A DNA stretch of 64,000 nucleotides from positions 424,001-488,000 of the forward strand of contig NZ_CP052135.1 in NCBI RefSeq assembly GCF_012955605.1, given 5' to 3'. Positions 18,265-30,119 of this stretch are shown one piece after another; position 1 is the stretch's first letter; every line of letters starts with the position of its first letter. The notes under the pieces are model-generated. The model worked only from the letters and a program-made list of their open reading frames with translations. It made no database searches and was not told where the DNA came from. The stretch is from Bacillus fonticola (lineage in GTDB: Bacteria; Bacillota; Bacilli; Bacillales; JC228). The position numbers and the translations under genes are program-made.

Positions 18265-18294
18265 TTGACTTCCTCAAATGAATGCGCATACAAT
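18265..18294 (+). promoter_or_regulatory. hut promoter with candidate cre/CcpA operator
   Basis: TTGACT (18265-18270) and TACAAT (18289-18294) are 18 bp apart. The spacer and -10 hold TGAATGCGCATACA (18279-18292), a near-perfect dyad resembling the catabolite-responsive element (two departures from TGWAANCGNTNWCA). Repression of hut by CcpA is known in B. subtilis; its use here is inferred. Confidence 0.55.
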
Positions 18295-18362
18295 GATTGT
18301 AAGATAATTTAGTCATTAGTGGTAAGTTTACTAGTATCCTATTGTGAAAGAGTTGTGACAGT

Positions 18363-18806
18363 ATGGCTTTATCGAAGGAACGGCGAATTGGTCAGCGTGC
18401 GATTCTTCTTTTGCTTCACGATGATCAAGGTGAAGAGGAGCAGTTGCTTACGCAGCTAGGGTGGAGAGCTTGTACGGGGAAAGTCGGCTCGATGGAAGCC
18501 CATAAAGTGGTAGCTGCAATTGAAACGGCTGCGAAGAAGAATGACCTTATTCAAGCTGAGTTGTATCGTGAATCTCATGCCTTGTACCATGCCATTATCG
18601 AAGCGCTTCATGGAGTAACGCGAGGTCAAGTGCAATTAGGATCTGTGTTAAGAACGGTTGGTTTGAAGTTTGCCGTAATACGCGGAAATCCTTACGATGA
18701 CGAGCGGGAAGGTGATTGGTTGGCGGTATCTCTGTACGGCACAATCGGAGCACCCGTGAAAGGCTTGGAGCATGAAACGATTGGATTAGGAATCAATCAT
18801 ATTTAA
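18363..18806 (+). CDS. hutP: HutP, RNA-binding anti-terminator of the hut operon
   Basis: This is a 147-residue protein similar in length to B. subtilis HutP (about 150). It has the family blocks [12 protein letters not shown] at the N-terminus and [20 protein letters not shown] followed by [20 protein letters not shown]. HutP hexamers, with L-histidine and Mg2+, bind UAG-containing RNA and prevent termination ahead of hutH. Exactly such a site follows the gene. The ATG at 18363 has only a weak ribosome binding site, which fits a regulator made at low level. First gene of hutPHUIG. Confidence 0.94.
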   Translation: MALSKERRIGQRAILLLLHDDQGEEEQLLTQLGWRACTGKVGSMEAHKVVAAIETAAKKNDLIQAELYRESHALYHAIIEALHGVTRGQVQLGSVLRTVGLKFAVIRGNPYDDEREGDWLAVSLYGTIGAPVKGLEHETIGLGINHI

Positions 18807-18817
18807 ATAACTGCCCA

Positions 18818-18887
18818 TAGTAATTAGACATTAGGGGGCTATACAAACGAAATCAGTACGATTTCGTGGTATAGTTCCCTTTTTTAT
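18818..18887 (+). promoter_or_regulatory. HutP-binding site (three UAG at 7-nt spacing) and attenuating terminator
   Basis: Three TAG triplets at 18818, 18825 and 18832 are separated by exactly four bases each, the known HutP site I pattern (NAG-N4-NAG-N4-NAG). They lead directly into a long hairpin (AGGG-GGCTATAC...ACGAAATC pairing with GATTTCGT...GTATAGTTCCCT, 18833-18880) followed by TTTTTT. Without HutP and histidine, transcription should stop here, 47 bp before hutH. Confidence 0.92.
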
Positions 18888-18933
18888 TTGTCCTTTACTT
18901 TGGTAAAGCATCTACAGAGAGGAGAACAATAAC

Positions 18934-20439
18934 ATGGTGACATTGACAGGCGAGCGTCTTTCCCTTACTGAAGCGAGCCGAATTTTATTTGCCGGGGAAG
19001 ATGTGCAAATTTCCCCAGAGAGTATGAAGAAGGTGGAAGAGAGTCGACAGGCAGTAGAAGACATTGTACGCGACGGCAAAGTGGTGTATGGGATTACGAC
19101 TGGATTCGGCAAGTTTAGTGATGTGTTCATTCAAAAGGATGATGTAGAGGCACTCCAGCTACATCTCATTCATTCGCATGCGTGCGGGGTCGGGGAGCCG
19201 TTTCCTGAAATCGTTTCGCGGGCGATGGTCCTATTGCGGGCAAACGCTCTGCTCAAAGGATATTCTGGTGTGCGGCCGGTCGTCATTGAGCGTCTTGTTG
19301 ATCTACTTCACGCTCGCATTCATCCGGTTATCCCGCAGCAAGGATCGTTAGGAGCAAGTGGGGATTTAGCGCCACTATCCCATTTGGCGCTAGTCCTCCT
19401 TGGTGAGGGAGAAGTATTTTACAAAGGAGAGCAAGTGCCGTCGTTGCAAGCACTTGTCAAAGAGGGGATCACGCCACTCACATTAACCGCAAAAGAAGGA
19501 TTGGCACTCATTAACGGCACGCAAGCGATGACCGCCATGGGAGTAGTTGCCTACTTAGAAGCAGAAAAGCTCGCCCACCAATCTGAAGTGATCGCGTCGA
19601 TGACGATGGAAGGGCTGCAAGGCATTATTGATGCGTTCGATGAAGACATTCACCTTGCTCGTGGCTACCGGGAGCAGGTGGAGGTGGCCGAGCGATTCCG
19701 ATCGTATTTGTCTGATAGTCAGCTGACAACAAGGCAAGGGGAGATACGAGTACAAGACGCGTACTCGTTACGGTGTATTCCACAAGTACACGGTGCTACG
19801 TGGCAGGCTTTAAACTACGTAAAAGAAAAATTGGAGATTGAGATGAATGCGGCGACGGATAACCCACTACTATTTGATAAAGGGAATAAAGTCATTTCGT
19901 GTGGAAACTTTCATGGACAGCCGATTGCGTTTGCGATGGACTTCTTGAAAATTGCGGTCGCCGAGCTCGCTAATATTTCAGAGCGCAGAATCGAACGACT
20001 AGTGAACCCGCAGTTGAGTGATCTTCCTCCGTTCCTCAGTCCGCAGCCTGGTTTGCAGTCAGGGGCGATGATTATGCAGTACGTGGCAGCATCTCTCGTG
20101 TCTGAAAACAAAACGTTAGCGCATCCAGCTAGTGTAGACTCGATTCCTTCATCAGCCAATCAAGAGGATCACGTCAGTATGGGGACGATAGGGTCGAGAC
20201 ACGCGTATCAAATTATCGGTAACGTGCGCAGAGTACTCGCGATTGAAGCGATTTGTGCAATGACGGCTGCGCAGTTCCGAGGGGTAGAGAAAATGGCTTC
20301 TGCGACAAGGGATTTCTACACATCGGCTAGAAACATTGTACCGCCAATCACAGTAGACCGGATTTTCTCTACAGACATAGAAGTGATGACCGACTGGTTG
20401 AAGGAAAGTGAATTAAAACAAAGGGAGATGAAAATATGA
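18934..20439 (+). CDS. hutH: Histidine ammonia-lyase
   Basis: This 501-residue enzyme converts L-histidine to trans-urocanate and ammonia, the first step of histidine degradation. The MIO prosthetic group forms from A141-S142-G143 in [14 protein letters not shown]. Other hallmarks are [13 protein letters not shown] (51-63) and [18 protein letters not shown]. Length is standard. ATG at 18934 follows AGAGAGGAGAACAATAAC. The stop overlaps the hutU start by four bases (ATGA). Expression depends on read-through of the HutP-controlled terminator. Confidence 0.97.
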   Translation: MVTLTGERLSLTEASRILFAGEDVQISPESMKKVEESRQAVEDIVRDGKVVYGITTGFGKFSDVFIQKDDVEALQLHLIHSHACGVGEPFPEIVSRAMVLLRANALLKGYSGVRPVVIERLVDLLHARIHPVIPQQGSLGASGDLAPLSHLALVLLGEGEVFYKGEQVPSLQALVKEGITPLTLTAKEGLALINGTQAMTAMGVVAYLEAEKLAHQSEVIASMTMEGLQGIIDAFDEDIHLARGYREQVEVAERFRSYLSDSQLTTRQGEIRVQDAYSLRCIPQVHGATWQALNYVKEKLEIEMNAATDNPLLFDKGNKVISCGNFHGQPIAFAMDFLKIAVAELANISERRIERLVNPQLSDLPPFLSPQPGLQSGAMIMQYVAASLVSENKTLAHPASVDSIPSSANQEDHVSMGTIGSRHAYQIIGNVRRVLAIEAICAMTAAQFRGVEKMASATRDFYTSARNIVPPITVDRIFSTDIEVMTDWLKESELKQREMKI

Positions 20440-22103
20440 CAGTTCAAAAAAGAGTCGTTCAAGCAAAAAGAGGTACGGAGTTAGAGTGTAAAGGTTGGGA
20501 GCAAGAAGCGGTTTTACGCATGCTTCGGAACAATTTGGATCCGGAAGTAGCTGAAAAGCCAGAAGACCTCATCGTGTACGGTGGGATCGGTAAGGCAGCT
20601 CGCAATTGGGAAAGCTACGATGCGATTGTGCGGTCACTGAAGGCGCTCGAAGCCGATGAAACTTTGCTCATTCAGTCAGGGAAGCCGGTTGGGAAGTTCC
20701 GAACGCATTCCCAAGCACCACGCGTATTGTTATCCAATTCTGTTCTTGTACCGAAGTGGGCAAACTGGGAGCACTTTCATCAGCTTGAAAAAGAAGGGTT
20801 GATGATGTACGGACAAATGACAGCGGGTAGCTGGATTTACATCGGGACACAAGGAATCTTGCAAGGAACCTATGAAACGTTTGCTGCCCTTGCCAAGAAG
20901 CACTTCAATGATAGTTTGCAAGGTACATTGACACTCACTGCTGGACTTGGGGGCATGGGTGGTGCTCAGCCACTAGCGGTTACGATGAATGGTGGTGTCG
21001 TTCTCGTCGTCGAGGTAGATCGCGAACGGATTCAAAAAAGGTTGGACACAAAGTATTGTGACCGGATGACAGAATCGTTGGACGAAGCTCTCAAGTGGGC
21101 TGAGGATGCGAAAACAAAAGGGGAGGCGCTTTCCATTGCACTTCTTGGCAATGCCGCTGAGGTTCATCACGAAATCATTAAACGCGGTGTGAAAATCGAT
21201 ATCGTAACCGACCAAACGTCAGCACACGACCCCCTGCACGGCTACATTCCTGAAGGATACACGTTGCAAGCAGCAAATGAGTTGCGAAGCGAAAACCCAA
21301 CAGCGTACGTGACCTTGTCTAAGCAGAGCATGAGAATGCACGTTGAAGCAATGTTGGAATTTCAAAAACGTGGGTCCATCGTATTTGATTATGGAAACAA
21401 CATTCGTCAAGTAGCAAAGGATGAAGGACTCGAAGACGCGTTTGCATTTCCGGGGTTCGTTCCAGCTTATATTCGCCCGCTCTTTTGCGAAGGTAAAGGA
21501 CCGTTCCGTTGGGTAGCGCTCTCTGGTGATCCGGAAGATATTTATCGAACAGACCGATTAATTAAAGAATTGTTTCCTGAAAACGAGCAGCTTTGTCGTT
21601 GGATTGACATGGCACAGGAAAAAGTGTCCTTCCAAGGCTTGCCTTCCCGCATTTGTTGGTTAGGATATGGCGAACGTCAAAAGATGGGACTCGCGATCAA
21701 TGAGCTCGTGCGGAATGGAGAGTTGAAAGCACCGATCGTCATTGGACGTGATCATTTGGATTGCGGATCTGTGGCTTCACCAAATCGAGAAACCGAGGCC
21801 ATGTTGGACGGCAGTGACGCAGTCGGGGACTGGGCGATTTTGAACGCGCTAGTGAACACATCAGCCGGAGCAAGCTGGGTATCCGTGCATCATGGTGGCG
21901 GGGTCGGTATGGGCTATTCTCTTCACGCAGGAATGGTCGTCGTGGCAGACGGAACAGATCTCGCTGAGGAGCGCCTTGAACGTGTACTCACAACAGACCC
22001 AGGCATGGGCATCATTCGTCACGCTGATGCAGGGTATGAGTTGGCAGAGAATGTTGCAAAGGAGAAGGGCGTCGACATTCCGATGAGAGAGAATTGGGAA
22101 TAG
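20436..22103 (+). CDS. hutU: Urocanate hydratase
   Basis: This is a 555-residue NAD-dependent enzyme adding water to urocanate to give 4-imidazolone-5-propionate. It begins with the family's [20 protein letters not shown] and contains [13 protein letters not shown] and the NAD-binding region [18 protein letters not shown]. The start codon overlaps the hutH stop (ATGA), giving translational coupling. It is normal in length and followed by a 21-bp tandem array in the gap before hutI. Confidence 0.97.
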   Translation: MTVQKRVVQAKRGTELECKGWEQEAVLRMLRNNLDPEVAEKPEDLIVYGGIGKAARNWESYDAIVRSLKALEADETLLIQSGKPVGKFRTHSQAPRVLLSNSVLVPKWANWEHFHQLEKEGLMMYGQMTAGSWIYIGTQGILQGTYETFAALAKKHFNDSLQGTLTLTAGLGGMGGAQPLAVTMNGGVVLVVEVDRERIQKRLDTKYCDRMTESLDEALKWAEDAKTKGEALSIALLGNAAEVHHEIIKRGVKIDIVTDQTSAHDPLHGYIPEGYTLQAANELRSENPTAYVTLSKQSMRMHVEAMLEFQKRGSIVFDYGNNIRQVAKDEGLEDAFAFPGFVPAYIRPLFCEGKGPFRWVALSGDPEDIYRTDRLIKELFPENEQLCRWIDMAQEKVSFQGLPSRICWLGYGERQKMGLAINELVRNGELKAPIVIGRDHLDCGSVASPNRETEAMLDGSDAVGDWAILNALVNTSAGASWVSVHHGGGVGMGYSLHAGMVVVADGTDLAEERLERVLTTDPGMGIIRHADAGYELAENVAKEKGVDIPMRENWE

Positions 22104-22113
22104 ATAACCAGGA

Positions 22114-22187
22114 TTTGCGCACAATCGACAAAGTTTCGCGCGCAATCGACAAAGTTTCGCGCACAATCGACACGGTTTCGCGCAAAA
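22114..22187. repeat. 21-bp-period tandem array between hutU and hutI (3.5 units)
   Basis: Units start at 22114 (20 bp), 22134, 22155 and 22176 (partial), with the core TTTCGCGCACAATCGACA. The array lies inside the operon, between the hutU stop and the hutI ribosome binding site, so it is transcribed. Confidence 0.9.
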
Positions 22188-22195
22188 AATAATGA

Positions 22196-23469
<1,274 letters not shown>

Positions 23470-23470
<1 letters not shown>

Positions 23471-24459
23471 TGAAGTATCCATACCCTTTCTTGACGCCAC
23501 CTCCTTTCCAGTGGACAAAACCCATAGAAGGGACCGAACCGAAAGTACACGAATGGGTGCAAACAATTGCTAGTGATGAGGTGGACTGGGCTACTTACGA
23601 TGTAGCTATCCTTGGTGTTCCGTTGTCACGCTCGTCCATTAGCGCTTCGGCAGCGAGTGAGCATCCTCTTGCTTTTCGGCGTGCGTGGTCATCGTTTACA
23701 ACGTATAACCTAGATGAAGAAGTAGATCTTGCGGATGTGCGTGTAGTGGATGTAGGCGATGTTCGTCAGCATGTGACTGATATACAAGCTTGCCATCAAA
23801 ACATTCGAGAAGCGATGGTCGCAATGCAAACGCACCATCCTCACGTGCTGCCGATTATGATCGGGGGGGATCACTCGATTACTGCGATGCTAGTGAAGGG
23901 ATGGCAGGATGTTCATGAAGGGCGCATCGGTATTTTGCAGTTGGATACTCACTTTGATCTACGTGACCTACGCGATCAAGGACCGAGCAATGGGACACCG
24001 GTTCGAAACTTGATCGAAAATGGCGTAGTCAAAGGTGAAGACGTATACAACATTGGACTCCACGGTTTCTTTAATGCACGCTCATTGAAAGAAACTGCCG
24101 ACGAAATGGGAGTTCATTACGTCACAATGAAGCAAGCGAGAAAACAGGGTATTGAACAGACAATTAAAACCGCTTTACATGATCTTTCACAAAAGGTAGA
24201 CACCATTTACCTTACAGTAGACATGGATGTATTAGATATCAGTTTTGGGCCCGGTGCGCCAGCCGCGACACCGGGGGGCATGTATACCGACGAATTGTTT
24301 GAGGCTGTCCGTTTGGTGGGGAAATGTGACAAGGTAAGAGCGATGGATATCGTATGCCTAGATCCAGTGAAGGATGTGGCGCAGGCAACGGTGAAGGCAG
24401 GGGTGCATGTGTTTTTGTCGTTTTTGACGGGGTATAAACAACGAATTCAGCCAACGTGA
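23470..24459 (+). CDS. hutG: Formimidoylglutamase
   Basis: This 329-residue ureohydrolase (arginase fold) cleaves formimidoylglutamate to glutamate and formamide, the last step of the Bacillus-type pathway. The binuclear Mn ligands are visible in GGDHSI, DTHFDLRD and VDMDVLD. The ATG at 23470 overlaps the hutI stop by one base (a TTG three bases earlier is the alternative). It closes the operon, with a terminator about 20 bp after the stop. Confidence 0.95.
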
Positions 24460-24477
24460 AAATTATACACTACCAAA

Positions 24478-24523
24478 AGTGCCGAACTTTGCTAAGCACC
24501 TTGCAAAGTTCGCACACCTTTTA
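24478..24523 (+). terminator. Terminator of the hut operon
   Basis: GTGC-CGAACTTTGC pairs with GCAAAGTTCG-CAC, followed by ACCTTTT. Confidence 0.8.
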
Positions 24524-24553
24524 AAGGGGAAATACCTGGAGTAAAGAGGAAGA

Positions 24554-24617
24554 TCCAACGTTCAAAGGGACGAATCCCCAATTCAAGGGACGAACCCCAC
24601 GTTCAAAGGACTAATCA
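24554..24617. repeat. About 21-bp tandem array, 3 units, after the hut operon
   Basis: Three degenerate units share CGTTCAAAGGGACGAATCCC. They lie between the hut terminator and a transketolase remnant. The unit sequence is unrelated to the array at 22114. Confidence 0.8.
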
Positions 24618-24622
24618 GCACT

Positions 24623-24886
24623 TCATTCATTGAGCAATTGCTTCGCCGCACCCACTATGTCTACTGCGCGAAGTTTGTACTGGGATTGTAAATAATCTGC
24701 GTTTCCGACCTGACCAAATTGTTCGTGAACACCGATTCTTTTAATCGGTACAGGGCATTTTTCTCCAAGCACTTCTGATACGGCGGAACCGAGTCCACCG
24801 ATGACATTGTGGTTTTCGGCTGTGATAATACGACCTGTTGCGCGCGCCACCTGTGTGATCAGTTCTTTGTCTATCGGTTTTAAAGA
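24623..24886 (-). pseudogene. Transketolase C-terminal domain remnant
   Basis: About 86 residues match the C-terminal domain of the split transketolase / DXS-like family: LKPIDKELITQVARATGRII, then TAENHNVIGGLGSAVSEVLG, then CPVPIKRIGV and a normal stop. Upstream of LKPID the frame continues into residues with no family resemblance (TYSLK is preceded by a hydrophobic random stretch). The pyrimidine-binding part and any thiamine-diphosphate subunit are absent. This is the 3' stub of a deleted gene and should not be functional. Confidence 0.85.
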
Positions 24887-25037
24887 ATAAGTTAAGAATA
24901 GTAGAATGTATGCAGACATAACGCTAGAATGCTCGGGAAGTAGGTGACTCAATTTTCTTACTAAATATAGGCAAGAAGGATAGGCAGGTAAAAGGAATTT
25001 TGCTATACTAGGGTGTATAGAAAGGAGGTTCACCCAC

Positions 25038-25337
25038 ATGGAAATGGAAAAGCTGTTATACAAAATTCTTGAAAAAGTCACGCAGATTGAGCAAAAAGTA
25101 GATAGTATTGACCAAAGGCTCGTTAAAGTTGAGCAACGGTTGGATAAAGTTGAGCAACGGCTGGATAAAGTTGAGCAACGGTTGGATAAAGTTGAGCAAC
25201 GGCTGGATAAACTTGAAAAACAATACGACCGCCTTGAAAAGAAAGTTGATGCTATCTACATTCAAGTTGGCAGAAACACTGAATTCCTCACAGACCACAC
25301 ACGCCGTTTTGCCCGCATGAAAGAAGCCCTTTCTTAA
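25038..25337 (+). CDS. Small coiled-coil protein with heptad repeats
   Basis: This 99-residue protein is almost wholly a coiled coil. Residues about 12-75 are continuous heptads, including four copies of KVEQRLD (residues 30-57). At DNA level these are four exact-length 21-bp repeats (25125-25208) that differ only by a T/C alternation, so they look like a duplicated 42-bp unit. The C-terminus (VGRNTEFLTDHTRRFARMKE) is not repetitive. ATG at 25038 has a strong AAAGGAGG. No membrane segment is present. The function is unknown; similar short coiled coils occur across Bacillus. Confidence 0.8.
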   Translation: MEMEKLLYKILEKVTQIEQKVDSIDQRLVKVEQRLDKVEQRLDKVEQRLDKVEQRLDKLEKQYDRLEKKVDAIYIQVGRNTEFLTDHTRRFARMKEALS

Positions 25338-25364
25338 GTTCTTCGTTTATTTACTTTCATGAAC

Positions 25365-25398
25365 GCCCTCTTTCATTCTTTGAAAGGGGGTATTTTCC
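25365..25398 (+). terminator. Terminator of the coiled-coil gene
   Basis: CGCCCTCTTTCA pairs with TGAAAGGGGG (one wobble) and is followed by TATTTTCC. Confidence 0.75.
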
Positions 25399-25493
25399 TG
25401 CTACAGAAGTTGGTGTGGTACTTATCATGACAATAGCAACCACTTTAGGTGATGGTTGTCAGTTCCATATGCACCGCTTCTACCTATGTAAAT

Positions 25494-25523
25494 AGCCCAA
25501 CTTCTGATCAAAGAAGTCGGGCT
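25494..25523. terminator. Hairpin, probable terminator
   Basis: AGCCCAACTTCT pairs with AGAAGTCGGGCT (one mismatch) in the gap between convergent genes; the T tract is poor on both sides. No gene is seen in the rest of 25399-25546. Confidence 0.45.
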
Positions 25524-25546
25524 GTTATTATGATAATGTACGTGGT

Positions 25547-25630
25547 TTATCCATTAAACATCTCGAATTATCGATCAAATGTCCCGATTTATCCATCAAA
25601 ACCCCGAGCTTATCCTTCAAATCCAGATCG
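25547..25630. repeat. 21-bp tandem array, 4 units, between convergent genes
   Basis: Four consecutive 21-bp units begin TTATC[CG][AT]T[TC]AAA at 25547, 25568, 25589 and 25610. The first 12 bases are conserved and the last 9 vary. The array ends 15 bp before the stop of the ABC-F gene. Confidence 0.9.
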
Positions 25631-25645
25631 TACCGGTTTCATATA

Positions 25646-27280
<1,635 letters not shown>

Positions 27281-27509
27281 TCAAAAAAGCTCATCTTTCA
27301 CGATTCTACCATAGATCGACCTTGCGTGATAAAGAGGAAACAATTACACATTGATATGTTTCATTTTTTCCTCACCGAGAACATGAACTTTTTGTGTGCA
27401 TAGTTTTAAGTACACATAGCACACTAAGAGAATCATTCGCCTAAATTGGAATGTTTGTGTCAAATTACATAGTTTGGATAGAGTAAATGGAAAATATGGA
27501 GGGATAGGC

Positions 27510-28994
27510 ATGGCGGAACACAATCAACAACCAGACAGCTTATCTCAAAATATACAGGATAACGTAACGAGAATTAAACGTATTTTCTTGTTACCACAAA
27601 ATGAAGACGTTGCGTTACGACGATTGCACATCTCTTCATTAGACAATGCAGCCGTTTTAATCTATGTAAAGCCTATGGTAGATGCACAAAAGATTGAAGA
27701 ATTTATCATTACCCCTTTGTCTAGTAAGGCGCAGAAAAGTAGCACCGAAGATATAGTCGAGCATGTAAAATCTGTGATGACGAATGCAGAGAATACAACC
27801 ATTGATACGATGGACAAAGTGACTCAAGACTTAAACAATGGAAACACCATCATTTTGCTTGACGGTGTGGATAAGGCAATTTCCGTCTCAACGACTGGAT
27901 TTACACATCGTGCTGTTGAAAGTGCTTCAGACGAAAAGGTTATTAAAGGGGCTAAAGAAGCCTTTACAGAGTCCGCCAGCCTAAATCGATCGCTAATTAG
28001 AAAAAGGATCCGCGACAAGAACTTAGTGACCGAGTTCATCCAGGTTGGAAAAAGGTCTACAAATAATGTCTATATCATGTATGTGAGCGACCTTGCGAAC
28101 GAGGAAATATTATCGACTCTGAAAAAGAGAGTCCATAATATCGTAGCGGATAATGTCCAAAGTATTTCATTTATAGAACAGTACATTGAAGATAGGCCGA
28201 AATCGATTGTGCCGACTATTTTATACACAGAGCGACCCGACAGAGCCGTGTCCTATTTGGAAGAAGGGCATATTGTTCTCATTACAGAAAATTCCCCAGC
28301 TTGTTTAGTGGCACCGGCTACTTTCTGGACATTGTTTCATTCTTCTGAGGATCACAATTTAAAAATGGCCCATGGGAATTTTGGCAGACTGATTAGGATG
28401 TGTGCTTTTTTTATTGCTTTATTTACGCCTTCGATATACATTGCAATATCGACCTTTCATGCGGAGATGCTCCCCCCAGACTTGCTATTAGCGATCGCTT
28501 CCACAAGGGAAAAGGTACCTTTTCCCGCTGTGGTGGAAGTTATATTCATGGAAATAGCATTTGAAATATTGAGAGAAGCTGGGGTTCGTATCCCAAATCC
28601 GATAGGTCCGACGATAGGGATTGTAGGGGCGTTGATTCTTGGACAAGCGGCAGTGGAGGCAAACTTAGTCAGTCCCATTATCGTCATCGTCATTGCATTG
28701 ACTGGCTTGTCGTCCTTTGCAATTTCAGACGTGAGTGTCAACTATATGTTACGAATGACACGTTTTATATTCACTTTTTCTGCTGCTCTTTTCGGTATTT
28801 TTGGGGTGACTGTAACCTTCTTAGTGATTTACTCGTACCTTGTCATGGTCGAATCGTTTAGTGTTCCTTACTTATCACCTATGGTCCCACACGGTAAATC
28901 ATCGGGAGACACGATCTTTAGACGGATATTAACAAAGGAAACATTGCGCCCAAGTAACATAAAAGCAAAAGACCCACTTCGGAGAAATACGTAG
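27510..28994 (+). CDS. Spore germinant receptor A subunit (GerAA/GerKA family)
   Basis: This 494-residue subunit belongs to a germinant receptor in the inner spore membrane. A long soluble N-terminal domain (about 1-290; LPQNEDVALRRLHISSLDNA, YTERPDRAVSYLEEGHIVLI) is followed by about five membrane helices, with PFPAVVEVIFMEIAFEILREAG in the conserved region. The length is typical. The ATG at 27510 behind GGAGGGATAGGC is preferred over an in-frame ATG 36 bp upstream. It is first in an A-B-C operon. The germinant cannot be told from sequence. Confidence 0.94.
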   Translation: MAEHNQQPDSLSQNIQDNVTRIKRIFLLPQNEDVALRRLHISSLDNAAVLIYVKPMVDAQKIEEFIITPLSSKAQKSSTEDIVEHVKSVMTNAENTTIDTMDKVTQDLNNGNTIILLDGVDKAISVSTTGFTHRAVESASDEKVIKGAKEAFTESASLNRSLIRKRIRDKNLVTEFIQVGKRSTNNVYIMYVSDLANEEILSTLKKRVHNIVADNVQSISFIEQYIEDRPKSIVPTILYTERPDRAVSYLEEGHIVLITENSPACLVAPATFWTLFHSSEDHNLKMAHGNFGRLIRMCAFFIALFTPSIYIAISTFHAEMLPPDLLLAIASTREKVPFPAVVEVIFMEIAFEILREAGVRIPNPIGPTIGIVGALILGQAAVEANLVSPIIVIVIALTGLSSFAISDVSVNYMLRMTRFIFTFSAALFGIFGVTVTFLVIYSYLVMVESFSVPYLSPMVPHGKSSGDTIFRRILTKETLRPSNIKAKDPLRRNT

Positions 28995-29003
28995 GAGTTT
29001 CAT

Positions 29004-30119
29004 ATGCATATTCAAGATAGAGAAAAAGTCGGAACAAGAGAGTTTTCAGCAATCATTATTATTACGATAGCGAGTAAATTTTCGGACATAACACCTACAA
29101 TGTTGGCACAGGCCGGCGAGAATGCTTCTTGGATGATTCCTATCATCTCATTGCTCATTATGATCGTTCCTTTATACGTGACCTTTTTATTACTTCGTCA
29201 CTACAAAGATAAAAATCTTATCGAAGTAACTATGACTGTTCTTGGAAAACCTCTAGGCTTACTTATCACGTTAGTCTTATTTCTGACATCCTTTGCAGCT
29301 AACGTCATTGATACTCGAGGGTATATTGAAATAATTGGTACGATGTACTACCCGAACAGTCCTGTTTTTTTGATTTATATAGTGTTTATGATCGGTACTT
29401 TTAGTTTGGCTAAGCAAGGTTTTACGGGGATTGCAAGAGTGAGTTGGAGTTTATTTCCATACTTAAAAATACCGTTAGCGCTACTGCTGTTTTTAGTTTC
29501 AGACGATCTGATTTTTTCGCGCTTATTTCCGTTCCTTGGTCCCGGTATAGAAACGATAGCAAAAGAAGGCTTTCTTAAAAACTCTATATATGGAGAGTTA
29601 ATCTTTTTTGGCATGATCTATCCATATATAAGGAATGTGAATTCGTATAAAAGGTCTATGATTATTGGATCGTCGATTACCTTATTTGAACTTGTCATCT
29701 ATTATTTAGCATTTAATATGCTGTTCGATTTCCCAACGATTAAGCAAGTCACTTATCCGTTCCATGAACTAACGAGGTACGCTACTATTGGCGATTACGT
29801 GACAAATACCGAAACCGTCTACTTTGCGTTTTGGCTTTTAGGATCCGTGATAAAATATGCTGTTTATTTGTTTATATTAGTGCTCATTTTTGCTTCGATG
29901 TGCAATATAAAGGACTATAAAAAGTTACTGCCTCTGTTTTCAGTCCTTGTGATCGGAGTTGGGTTAATTCCTGAAAATAGCGTTGAATTGTTGAAGATGA
30001 GGGAGCTTCTACTAAATACTGTCGCCTTTATCCTTCCCGCTATTCCTTTATTGCTATGGAGTGTTGCAAAAATGAGGGGGGAATTTAAGCGTGAGGAAAA
30101 AAATAATCGTTCTATTTAG
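29004..30119 (+). CDS. Spore germinant receptor B subunit (GerAB/GerKB family)
   Basis: This 371-residue membrane protein has about ten helices and the fold of amino acid/polyamine transporters, and is thought to bind the germinant. It starts with the typical IQDREKVGTREFSAIIIITI and carries TMLAQAGENASWMIPIISLL. ATG at 29004 follows AGGAG, 10 bp after the A gene. The end overlaps the C gene by 29 bp, indicating tight coupling. Confidence 0.94.
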   Translation: MHIQDREKVGTREFSAIIIITIASKFSDITPTMLAQAGENASWMIPIISLLIMIVPLYVTFLLLRHYKDKNLIEVTMTVLGKPLGLLITLVLFLTSFAANVIDTRGYIEIIGTMYYPNSPVFLIYIVFMIGTFSLAKQGFTGIARVSWSLFPYLKIPLALLLFLVSDDLIFSRLFPFLGPGIETIAKEGFLKNSIYGELIFFGMIYPYIRNVNSYKRSMIIGSSITLFELVIYYLAFNMLFDFPTIKQVTYPFHELTRYATIGDYVTNTETVYFAFWLLGSVIKYAVYLFILVLIFASMCNIKDYKKLLPLFSVLVIGVGLIPENSVELLKMRELLLNTVAFILPAIPLLLWSVAKMRGEFKREEKNNRSI

